From: an uncultured Eubacteriales bacterium
GTDB taxonomy: Bacteria > Bacillota > Clostridia > Oscillospirales > Oscillospiraceae
DNA length: 14,209 nt
Assembly (NCBI GenBank): GCA_900551995.1
Contig: URXW01000042.1
Span: 1 to 14,209 of the forward strand
Reading direction: 5' to 3'
The translations under genes and the position numbers were made by a program. Every line of letters starts with the position of its first letter. The first letter of the stretch is position 1. The notes under the pieces were generated by a model. It had not been told where the DNA came from and did not search any database. It was given only the letters and a program-made list of their open reading frames with translations. Shown here one piece after another: positions 1 to 7,600 of this stretch.

Positions 1-99
1 GCGCGGCATTTGATCCGATTCGAGGCGGGCTTTGCCCCCTCGAGCTCCCCCTGCGAGGAAGGAAGACGGTACGCACGGCGGGGTTTATCGACAAGCAAA

Positions 100-128
100 C
101 AGGGCAGACGGTTCCACCGTCTGCCCTG
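100..128. terminator. Perfect 13-bp hairpin, terminator-like, orientation uncertain
   Basis: Bases 100-112 (CAGGGCAGACGGT) are exactly complementary to 116-128, with a 3-base loop. There is no T-run after it on the plus strand; read on the minus strand it is followed by GTTTGCTTGT, a poor U-tract. It may end a transcript entering from the left of the window. The rest of 1-253 has only short open frames without convincing ribosome binding sites or recognisable protein sequence. A second weaker hairpin (about 21-40, GGGC-TTT-GCCC core) lies further left. I see no gene in 1-253. Confidence 0.4.
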
Positions 129-253
129 GGAGAAGCCCCACAACAATTCAAGTATATACCGCGGCGGAGAGGAAGTCAATAGAGAAGAAGCAAAAAGCGT
201 ATTTTTCGAAGCATTATACAAAAGAAAAGCGGCGATTTCGTGCATTTTGCGAA

Positions 254-281
254 TTGTAAAACGGGGATGATGTGCTATACT
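254..281 (+). promoter_or_regulatory. Sigma-70 type promoter of the structured RNA
   Basis: TTGTAA at 254-259 and TATACT at 276-281 are separated by 16 bases, which predicts a transcript start near 288. No coding frame with a ribosome binding site follows for about 400 bases, so the product is an untranslated RNA or a long leader. Confidence 0.65.
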
Positions 282-530
282 AAAGATACCAGAAGAGAAG
301 AGAAAGAGGTGACTCCGATGACCTGTTGAGTTCCCCTTTACACAGCGGTGTAGAGGGAAGATGGCATCCCCAGAATGTTCGGCACTCTCTAATGGCGACC
401 CATTAAGGTCGGTGGTCCACCGCAGCAGCGGTGTTTACAGATAGAGCGAGAGTGAAACCAGAAACGGCGGCAGGTGCCATAATTCTGTAGAAACGTGAGG
501 TAGCCAGCGATGACCGAGCCCAAGATGGAC

Positions 531-575
531 CAATAGCCCTTGATCGCAAGACACGGAAGCGGTCAAGGGCTATTG
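531..575 (+). terminator. 17-bp hairpin at the 3' part of the RNA
   Basis: Bases 531-547 pair with 559-575 (one T-G wobble), leaving an 11-base loop. The only T-rich stretch after it is GAAGTTTC, so it may be a structural 3' domain or a first, weaker terminator ahead of the strong one at 589-622. Confidence 0.5.
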
Positions 576-588
576 AAGTTTCAGGGAG

Positions 589-622
589 GATCTTGCTCCA
601 TGGGAGCAGGGTCTGTTTTTTT
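589..622 (+). terminator. Rho-independent terminator between the RNA and glyA
   Basis: Bases 589-599 (GATCTTGCTCC) pair with 603-613 (GGAGCAGGGTC) around an ATG loop, including G-T wobbles, and the stem is followed directly by TG and seven T (616-622). This is a canonical intrinsic terminator. It ends the upstream RNA just before the glyA promoter, or could act as an attenuator for readthrough into glyA. Confidence 0.85.
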
Positions 623-642
623 GCGCCGGGGCGGGGAAACTA

Positions 643-670
643 TTGACAGGGGGGATATGCCCGATATAAT
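643..670 (+). promoter_or_regulatory. Consensus promoter of glyA
   Basis: A perfect TTGACA (643-648) and a perfect TATAAT (665-670) are separated by 16 bases. The predicted start near 677 gives a leader of only about 22 nt, which includes the ribosome binding site GGGAGGAA (684-691). glyA is therefore probably transcribed strongly and independently of the RNA upstream. Confidence 0.85.
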
Positions 671-698
671 AGTAAAAAACGGCGGGAGGAAAGAGCGT

Positions 699-1952
699 AT
701 GTATGAAAACTATCCGGATCCTATCCCTCTGATCGGCAGGGAGGACCCTGCGCTGGCGGCTGCCATGGAACGGGAACGGCGGCGGCAGCAGGATAATCTG
801 GAGCTGATCGCCAGCGAGAACATGGTCAGTCCGGCGGTGCTGGCGGCGGCGGGCAGCGTGCTGACCAACAAGTACGCGGAGGGGTATCCCGGACGCAGGT
901 ACTACGGGGGCTGTGAATTCGTGGACGAGGTGGAGCAGCTTGCCATTGACCGCGCCTGCGCCCTGTTCGGGGCGCGGTTTGCCAACGTGCAGCCCCACAG
1001 CGGCTCCCAAGCGAATCTCACCGTGTATTTTGCCCTGCTGGAGCTGGGCGACACCGTGATGGGCATGGATCTGACGCAGGGGGGGCATCTGACCCACGGC
1101 AGCCCGGTGAATATGAGCGGCGTGGGCTATCACGTGGTACACTACGGCGTGAACGAGGAGGGCTTTCTGGATTACGACGCGCTTGCCGCGCAGGTGGCGG
1201 CGGTGAAGCCGAAGCTGCTGGTGGCGGGGGCGTCCGCTTATCCGAGAGCGTTGGATTTTGCGCGGATGGCGGAGATCGCACGGGAGAACGGCGCGCTGTT
1301 CATGGTGGACATGGCGCACATCGCGGGATTGGTGGCGGGCGGCGTTCACCAAAGCCCGGTGCCCTTTGCCGACGTGGTGACCACCACCACCCACAAGACG
1401 CTGCGCGGGCCGCGCGGCGGCATGATCCTCACCAACTCCGAGGAGATCGCACGGAAATGCGACAAGGCGGTGTTCCCCGGCACACAGGGAGGGCCGCTGG
1501 AGCATATTATCGCCGCCAAGGCGGTGTGCTTCCGGGAGGCTCTGCTGCCGGAGTTCCGGGACTACGCCCGGAGCGTGACGGAGAACGCCAAGGCTCTCGC
1601 CAATGCGCTGCTGGCGCGGGGCGTGGAGCTGGTCAGCGGCGGCACGGACAACCACATGATGCTCATTGACCTGCGGGAGACGCCGTGCACCGGCAAGGAG
1701 CTGGAGCGGCGGCTGGACGCGGTGCACATCACCGTCAACAAGAACACCGTTCCCGGCGAGCGGCGCAGCCCCTTTATCACCAGCGGCGTGCGGGTGGGTA
1801 CGCCTGCGGTGACCACCCGGGGCATGGGGAAGGCGGAGATGGAGGTCATCGCCCAGTGCATCGCCGACTGTCTGTTCGACTTTGAGGGACGGCGGCAGCA
1901 GGTGAGTGAACGTGTGGCGGAGCTGGTCAAGGCGTTCCCCATATACGGGTAA
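699..1952 (+). CDS. glyA: Serine hydroxymethyltransferase
   Basis: This PLP enzyme interconverts serine plus tetrahydrofolate with glycine plus 5,10-methylene-tetrahydrofolate in the cytoplasm, supplying one-carbon units. The 417-aa product has the normal family length. The PLP lysine is K233 in TTTTHKTLRGPRGG (228-241). Other family residues are visible: NKYAEGYPGRRYYGG at 57-71 (substrate and folate contacts), H130 in the GGHLTHG motif that stacks on PLP, D204 and H207 in VDMAHIAGL, and R365 in SGVRVGTPA for the carboxylate. The ATG at 699 is chosen because GGGAGGAA lies 7 bases upstream and the protein then begins like other GlyA; the open frame extends back to 540, but that part overlaps the RNA hairpins, the terminator and the promoter. 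It appears to be monocistronic. Confidence 0.98.
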   Translation: MYENYPDPIPLIGREDPALAAAMERERRRQQDNLELIASENMVSPAVLAAAGSVLTNKYAEGYPGRRYYGGCEFVDEVEQLAIDRACALFGARFANVQPHSGSQANLTVYFALLELGDTVMGMDLTQGGHLTHGSPVNMSGVGYHVVHYGVNEEGFLDYDALAAQVAAVKPKLLVAGASAYPRALDFARMAEIARENGALFMVDMAHIAGLVAGGVHQSPVPFADVVTTTTHKTLRGPRGGMILTNSEEIARKCDKAVFPGTQGGPLEHIIAAKAVCFREALLPEFRDYARSVTENAKALANALLARGVELVSGGTDNHMMLIDLRETPCTGKELERRLDAVHITVNKNTVPGERRSPFITSGVRVGTPAVTTRGMGKAEMEVIAQCIADCLFDFEGRRQQVSERVAELVKAFPIYG

Positions 1953-1975
1953 GGAATCACAAAAAGGAATGAACT

Positions 1976-1989
1976 GCCGCGAAAGCGGC
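1976..1989 (+). repeat. Small GNRA hairpin after glyA
   Basis: GCCGC-GAAA-GCGGC lies 24 bases after the glyA stop. It has no T-run, so it is at most a weak terminator or a 3' end stabiliser of the glyA message. No clear terminator for glyA is visible on the plus strand before the next gene. Confidence 0.35.
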
Positions 1990-2007
1990 GGCGTATAGAC
2001 GAAAAAA

Positions 2008-2044
2008 GTGACCGGGCGGCTCTGAAAAGGGGTTGCCCGGTCAC
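2008..2044. repeat. 10-bp inverted repeat overlapping the regulator promoter
   Basis: GTGACCGGGC (2008-2017) is repeated inverted at 2035-2044. It is preceded by AAAAAA (2002-2007), so read on the minus strand it looks like a hairpin followed by six T, an intrinsic terminator for antisense transcription. Its right arm also covers most of the putative -35 box (2033-2038) of the next gene, so it might instead be an operator. Confidence 0.6.
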
Positions 2045-2061
2045 GCCGTATACAGTATAAT
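2033..2061 (+). promoter_or_regulatory. Putative promoter of the LuxR-type regulator
   Basis: TTGCCC (2033-2038) and a perfect TATAAT (2056-2061) are separated by 17 bases. The start is predicted near 2068, 52 bases before the regulator start codon. The -35 box lies inside the right arm of an inverted repeat. Confidence 0.6.
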
Positions 2062-2119
2062 TTAGGGGAAAAAGAAATAGAATGGGATAAACTGTGCGGA
2101 AAACGGGGAGGAACGCGGT

Positions 2120-4555
2120 ATGGAGAGACGGATATTCTCGGCGAGGCTGCTGGAAAAGCTGGCGAAGATGCGGAGCAGCAGGCTCTCCGTGCTGGAGGCT
2201 CCGGCGGGCTACGGCAAGACCACGGCGGTGAGCCACGCCTTAGAGGGCGTGGAGACGGTCAGGTGGTACACCGGCGTGGAGCACCTGCCGGACACCAGCT
2301 TTTACTGGTTCATCCAGCAGCTGGGGAACGAGGACGAGCGGACGTTCCGCAGGATGGAGTCCATCAGCTTCCTGAACCGAAGCAACGCCGCGCAGGCCGC
2401 CCGGATCCTTGGCGATGTGCGGGTGGAGCGTCCGGTGACGCTGGTTTTCGACAATTTCCAATTCGCGGCGGACAACTGGCCGCCGCAGGTCATCGACGCC
2501 TTAGCCAAGCGCACCGAGGACGGGCTGCACCTTATTTTTATCGCCCAGAATCTGGGGCGGCTGCGCCCAGTGTTCGAGGCGCAGGAGGGGGGCGTGTGCT
2601 TCCTGCGGGAGAAGGATCTGCTGCTGACCCAGGAGGACATCTGCGGGCTTGCGCGGCAGGGCGGGATGTCGCTGACGCGGCAGCAGGCGAAGGAGGTCAT
2701 CCGAGGCACCGGCGGCTGGCCGGCGGCGGTGTCGCTGTCGCTGGCGGCGGACGGCGAGGTGGGCGAGATGGACGAGCTGCTTTATCGCCTGTTCTGGGTG
2801 CGGAGCGAGGAGCGGCAGCAGACGGCTCTGCTGCGGCTGAGTCTCTTTGACTGCATCACCCCCGCCATGGTGGACGCGCTGCTTCCGGCGGGGGAGCTGT
2901 CCCGCGAGGAGCGGGAGGAGCTGTTCCGGCGCACGCCCCTTGTGCGCCACGACGCCATGCGGGATGTGTACTATCCCCACGAGCTGCTGCTGCGATTTCT
3001 GGCGGGGCGGTTACAGGCGGCGGAGGAGACGTTGCAGCGGGATATATACGACAGGGCGGGGCGGTGGTACCGGGACAGCGGCATGACGAAGTCCGCCGTG
3101 GGCTGCTTCTTCCGCGCCGGGGACGACGAGGGGATCCTCTCCTGCCGCCTTGTGGGGCTTATTACGGAGAGCTTCGGGACGGTCAGCTACACGGCGTTGG
3201 CGAAAACGGTGCTGCAACGCTGCCCGGAGGAGGTGCAGCGGCGGTACCCCCTGTCGCTGCTGCGGCTGTGCTACGCCCTGTACGCCGGGTGCGAGTTCGC
3301 GGAGTTCTCGCGGCAGATGGCGCGAGTGCGCGGACTGCTGGAGGGCGGCGAAAAGCAGCTTTTGGGGGAGTGGGAGCTGCTGGACGCGCTGGAGTTTTTC
3401 CCGAATCTGGACGGCATGGACGGCGCCTACGGGCGGGCGGAGACGCTGCTGACGCGGGATTCGGAGCTTTTTATCCCGGAGGAGCCGTTCATGTTCGGCT
3501 GCGCCTCCATGTGGGAGCTGTTTTACACCACGCCGGGACAGATGATGGTCACGGCGGAGAAGCTGGCGGTGGTGCTGGGGCGGTACAACCGGCTGACCAA
3601 CGGGCACGGTGCCGGCGTCGCCGAGCTGTACCGGGGGGAGGCGTACTCCGTGCAGGGGCGGTTCGACGACGCGGACATACAGGCGTATCAGGCGGCGTTT
3701 CTGTCCGAGCAGGCGCAGAACGCCTCCGCCACCTACGGCGCGGCTCTGCTGCTGGGGATCAACGCCATTTACCGCTCCGACATGGCGGGCTTGCAGCGGG
3801 CGGTGGACTATCTGGAGAATAAGGCGCGGGGCTACGCCTTTTTGCGGGGGACGGGGATCGGCACCTGCATGGTGGAGACGGTCCGCGGGTATCTGCTGGG
3901 GCTGATGATGGAGACAGGGGACGCCGCCCAGTGGACGCAGGGGGGCGCGGACGCACTGTCCGACCTGACCTTTACCAATTTTATGATCAAGACGTGCCGC
4001 ATTACCGATCTGCTGCTGAAGAAGGAGTACCAGCGGGCTATCGCCTCGGTGGAGGCGTCGCTGCAATTAGATGCGCGGCTGATCTCCACGGCGGTGCGGA
4101 ACTTTATGTACTGCGGGCTGTCGCTGTGCTATCTCGCCATCGGCAAGCTGGGAAAAGCCGCCGAGTGGCTGGATCGCTCCCTGTGCCTTGCGGAGCAGGA
4201 CAGGAACTATTCCTTCCTCGCCAGCTTCCGGAAGTATTTCCAGGTACTGTTTCTGCTGCCCTCCATCGCCGCCAAGCACGAGAGAGCCATACGGGAGATC
4301 AAGACGCTGGGCATCCACTATACACGCGCCGACGAGAGCCGTATTTTCGCCATGCTGGAGGAGATACCGGAGATGAAGGAGGGACTGACCGACAGGGAGC
4401 GGGAGGTGGCGGAGCTTGCCGCCCGTGGACTGCGGAACCACGAGATCGCGGGAGAGCTGCATATCTCCGAGAACACCGTCAAGCACCACCTGAAGAACGC
4501 TTTTCAGAAAATGAATATTGACCGGCGCAGCAGGCTTATCGAAATGCTGCGCTGA
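2120..4555 (+). CDS. LuxR-family ATPase transcriptional regulator (LAL/MalT-like)
   Basis: The 811-aa protein has the architecture of the large ATP-binding LuxR regulators, of which MalT is the model: an N-terminal STAND-type NTPase, a long helical TPR-like middle and a C-terminal LuxR helix-turn-helix. The Walker A motif is APAGYGKTT at 27-35; a Walker B-like strand TLVFDNF is at 107-113 with D111, where family members often have a second acidic residue and this one has N112. Residues about 300-740 are helical with repeated Leu/Ala patterns that fit TPR-type repeats. The HTH spans 756-811 (LTDREREVAELAARG, then HISENTVKHHLKN). In this family, ligand and ATP binding in the N-terminal parts lets the protein oligomerise and activate transcription. 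GGGGAGGAA lies 7 bases before the ATG. The ligand is unknown. The downstream surface-protein gene is the likely target (inference from position). Confidence 0.95.
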   Translation: MERRIFSARLLEKLAKMRSSRLSVLEAPAGYGKTTAVSHALEGVETVRWYTGVEHLPDTSFYWFIQQLGNEDERTFRRMESISFLNRSNAAQAARILGDVRVERPVTLVFDNFQFAADNWPPQVIDALAKRTEDGLHLIFIAQNLGRLRPVFEAQEGGVCFLREKDLLLTQEDICGLARQGGMSLTRQQAKEVIRGTGGWPAAVSLSLAADGEVGEMDELLYRLFWVRSEERQQTALLRLSLFDCITPAMVDALLPAGELSREEREELFRRTPLVRHDAMRDVYYPHELLLRFLAGRLQAAEETLQRDIYDRAGRWYRDSGMTKSAVGCFFRAGDDEGILSCRLVGLITESFGTVSYTALAKTVLQRCPEEVQRRYPLSLLRLCYALYAGCEFAEFSRQMARVRGLLEGGEKQLLGEWELLDALEFFPNLDGMDGAYGRAETLLTRDSELFIPEEPFMFGCASMWELFYTTPGQMMVTAEKLAVVLGRYNRLTNGHGAGVAELYRGEAYSVQGRFDDADIQAYQAAFLSEQAQNASATYGAALLLGINAIYRSDMAGLQRAVDYLENKARGYAFLRGTGIGTCMVETVRGYLLGLMMETGDAAQWTQGGADALSDLTFTNFMIKTCRITDLLLKKEYQRAIASVEASLQLDARLISTAVRNFMYCGLSLCYLAIGKLGKAAEWLDRSLCLAEQDRNYSFLASFRKYFQVLFLLPSIAAKHERAIREIKTLGIHYTRADESRIFAMLEEIPEMKEGLTDREREVAELAARGLRNHEIAGELHISENTVKHHLKNAFQKMNIDRRSRLIEMLR

Positions 4556-4566
4556 GGAAAAAGACT

Positions 4567-4608
4567 ACCCGAACGGGTGATGTGGTCTGCGCCGCTTTCT
4601 GGTAAAAT
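4567..4608 (+). promoter_or_regulatory. Candidate activator site and promoter of the surface-protein gene
   Basis: The dyad ACCCG-AA-CGGGT (4567-4578) lies just after the regulator gene. An extended -10, TGGTAAAAT with TAAAAT at 4603-4608, follows, and no good -35 box is present at the right distance. With a start near 4615 the dyad centre is at about -42.5, the classical position for LuxR-type activators that overlap the -35 region. A weak -35 plus a well placed dyad is what an activator-dependent promoter looks like. The site is short and the assignment is inference. Confidence 0.4.
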
Positions 4609-4657
4609 CTTCCTGTTAGTTATTCTGGGAGAGTACGAAGACGAAAGGAGACGCACC

Positions 4658-7600
4658 ATGAAAAAACGATGTATTTCCCTACTGCTGGTGCTGTTGATGG
4701 CTCTTACACTACTGCCGACAGAGGCGTTAGCCATGCTGGGCAGCAGCGTTGGGAACCTCAGAGAAGTGATACAGCCAGTGACTATCAAGAAGGAGGGCGT
4801 GGACGACGGTTCACAGCTATACTCCATGAAGATGAACAACGGGAAGCTGGTCATGTCCATCGTCACAAGCGGCCCCCATATGGGAAAGTCGGTAACGACC
4901 TCCGACCGGGGCTATACCGCCACGATGGATTCCATCCGCAAGGGCGTCTATGAGCAGCCGATGTTCTTCTTCTGGTCGCGTAACTATTTGGGTCTTCTGA
5001 CCATCCGCTCCATGGAGGTGGTGGACCCGGATGAATATGGTTTAACGATGATGGACAATCCTATGCCGAAGGAAAACGCCCTTACCATCAAGTACACCTT
5101 TGAAGAGGACAACCCCAAGGTGGCGTGCTTCATCTCCTACTACTTCGTGGAGCTGGAACCGGGCGTGACCAATGGCATAGTGCCGGACATGAAGGAGGAG
5201 GTGGACGGCAAGACCTACGCACTGGCGGCGCAGGCACTCTGGTACCCCGATGTGGCGGGGGATACCTTTGATATGTTCACGTTCGCGTGGAACATGGAGT
5301 ACTACGGGTTTTCCCGGATGGGGCACGCAGCGGCGGGGCGCGCCGCCCATGTGAAAATCAGCCGCGACTATATGTCCACCGCCAAGGAGACGGACATCAC
5401 CGCCGGTATGGGGCAAGTAATGATGGGTCGAGACGTGTCCAATGGTATAATGGAGATCTATTCCGACAGCTACGGCGTGGATAACCCCTTTGTGCTGGGG
5501 GGCGATTGGCGTGTCGATGATAATGGAGCGCAAGCACCTATCTCTGTGAGGTACGACGCGGAGGGGGACATTCTGACCACCTTGGCAGGTGGGGGATGGC
5601 TCGAGCCCGATGGAGAACGCCAAAAGAGAGCGTTCCATATCTGGGGGTTCAGGGATGTGTATACCAAGGCGGAGGTCGCCGAGCAGGGCGGAAGCAACCT
5701 CACACGGCCGGATGAGGTCATCATCCCGCAGGCTTCCGACAAGCTGGGCATTTACAAGTCCGGCGGCAGTATGCTGGCAATTTCCATCACGGATACGGCG
5801 CGGGAGCAGGTGCTGAAAAAGCAGCACGGCGCGCCGCTGTATACGCTGCGGGGCGACTTCAAGGAGGGACGTGACGACGGGGGGAAATTCTATGAATTTA
5901 CCACCGGAAAGGTGGCTCTGACGCCCACCGTCACCGCGACCTGGAACAGCGGACAGCATTTCAAGGTCAGAGTGGACGGCAACGGACGATTCACCCGCTT
6001 TGACACCTCGGCAGGGGTGGAGTACAACACGCCCACCTTTAAGCTGTACAGCCCCGTTACCGGCATGACAGAGGCGGCAGGGCTGGACTTCGACGGGGGC
6101 GAGGAGCTGACGCTGCACATGAAGCCGGAGAAGAACGCCGTGCTGGTGTTTGTGAACATCCCGCAGGTCAGCAGCCATATCGATAAGGCGCAGCTGAAGG
6201 GGTCGGGCGACGTGGTGCTGTCCGGTCAGATGGGGCTGGATCTCATTCTGAACTGCGCCGCCAATGAGCTGATCACGCTGGAAAAGCTGAGCTACGGCCC
6301 CAAGGGCAGCAATAACGAGTTCCAGCAGAACGGTATTCTGGCGAAGGGAGAGATCAGCAGTGCCGACCTGCTGGGGCTGGATCTGGGGAAGCTGAAGGCC
6401 GCCATCAATACCTTCGACGGGCAGGAGCAGTACGACTTCGAGCTGGAGCTGAATGCCTTCGAACTCTTTAAAACGGATGCAGAGCTGCAGCTGAAGCGGC
6501 TGAACAACGGGCGGCTTGCGCCCAACAACCTGTATTTCCGGTTTGCCACAGCGGGCGGCATCCCCATCGTCCCGCCGGTGCCCACCACGTTTATCAAGGG
6601 CGGCGGAGGCGGCTTCTACGGGCTTGCCGACACCATCAACGGCGACTTTGTCGGCATCCCGCCTATCCAGCTGAAGCTGTCGATCAAGGCGGACTATGTG
6701 AAGGTCATCGAGGGCTGGGCGAATGCCACCGTGGGCCCGGGCATTCTGGAATACTCCGGAACGGATATGACCATCGCCAGGATGCCATTCCTCAGGGAGT
6801 TCGGTATGCGCCTGAAGCTGGAGGGCGAGAGACGCAGCTATCTGGGCACGACCTATACCGGTCTGCGTGCCGGCGGCGGCATGAACATAAAGCTGGAGGC
6901 ACCCAAGGAGCCATACGCCTTCTTCGAGGTGGAGGGCAGCGCCGAGGCCAGCGTCTTTGGCGGACTGGACAACTACAAGAACCCCAACAGCGCGTATATC
7001 CAGCTGGACAGCCGGGGCAAGATCAATGCAACGGTGAAGATCCCCGAGCGGCTGGGGAGGGTAAAGTTCCGTATTCTGAAGGGAAAGAAGCTGTTCAACA
7101 CGCAGGTGGACTTTATCCTCGGTACGCAGACCGCCATGACGGTGGCGAAGGGCACGCCCTTTAAGGACGCGGTGACCTCCGCGTGGAACAACATGAGCGT
7201 GTACGGCGGCGTGTCCAACCATGGAAAGATTCTCGCGTCCTACTACCGCATTTACTACGTTATCCCCAACCACTTCGGCGGAGCCTTCCATCTGTATAAG
7301 AACATCAATAATGGATGGACGCTGGAGGGCGAGATCGAGAGGAACGGGTGGTTCCCCAGCGGCAGCCGGGGCTTGCAGGCGGCGGCTGCCCCCATGACGG
7401 TGATGATGGCACCCCTCTATGACGGAGAGACGGAGGAGCAGGTGGGCATCGCCGTGGTGGAGACGAGTCTCTATGCGGTCAGCGCAGACAGTGTCGCGAT
7501 GATGGCGATGGCATTGCCCGGCGGCGGTGGTTTCGAGCAGGTAATTGACTACAACGCTGCTTCCAGCACCGCCGCACCCTCCCCGGAGAGCGATCTGGGT

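Larger units (their letters stand above)
288..622 (+). ncRNA. Structured non-coding RNA with pseudoknot, possibly raiA-motif RNA
   Basis: The transcript lies between a promoter (254-281) and a strong terminator (589-622) and holds no plausible coding frame. Complementary pairs can be read directly: 334-343 with 348-357 (10 bp, one G-T); 383-389 with 448-454 (7 bp), enclosing 390-395 with 400-405 and 410-414 with 418-422; 361-368 with 473-480 (8 bp); and 371-376 with 482-487 (6 bp). The last two cross, so they form a pseudoknot. A 17-bp hairpin (531-547 with 559-575) closes the 3' side. The size, own promoter and pseudoknotted fold suggest the raiA motif, an abundant RNA of Firmicutes and Actinobacteria, but this family call is from general resemblance only. 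The unknown 5' and 3' ends are estimated from promoter and terminator. It could also be a leader of glyA, but glyA has its own promoter downstream. Confidence 0.6.

Noticed and set aside
10..270. Overlapping open frames of 75-86 codons at the left edge
   Set aside because: They have no convincing ribosome binding site, no recognisable protein features, cross a perfect hairpin and run into the RNA promoter.
404..424. T-box antiterminator-like sequence (GGTGGTCCACCGC)
   Set aside because: It resembles the T-box core only superficially. No specifier stem with codon was found, and the segment folds into its own local hairpin.
540..698. N-terminal extension of glyA to the first in-frame ATG at 540
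   Set aside because: The segment contains RNA hairpins, an intrinsic terminator and the glyA promoter. The homologous N-terminus and a good ribosome binding site fit the start at 699.
570..1727. 385-codon minus-strand frame opposite glyA
   Set aside because: It is the complement of a certain serine hydroxymethyltransferase gene and its translation is low-complexity and His/Arg-rich.
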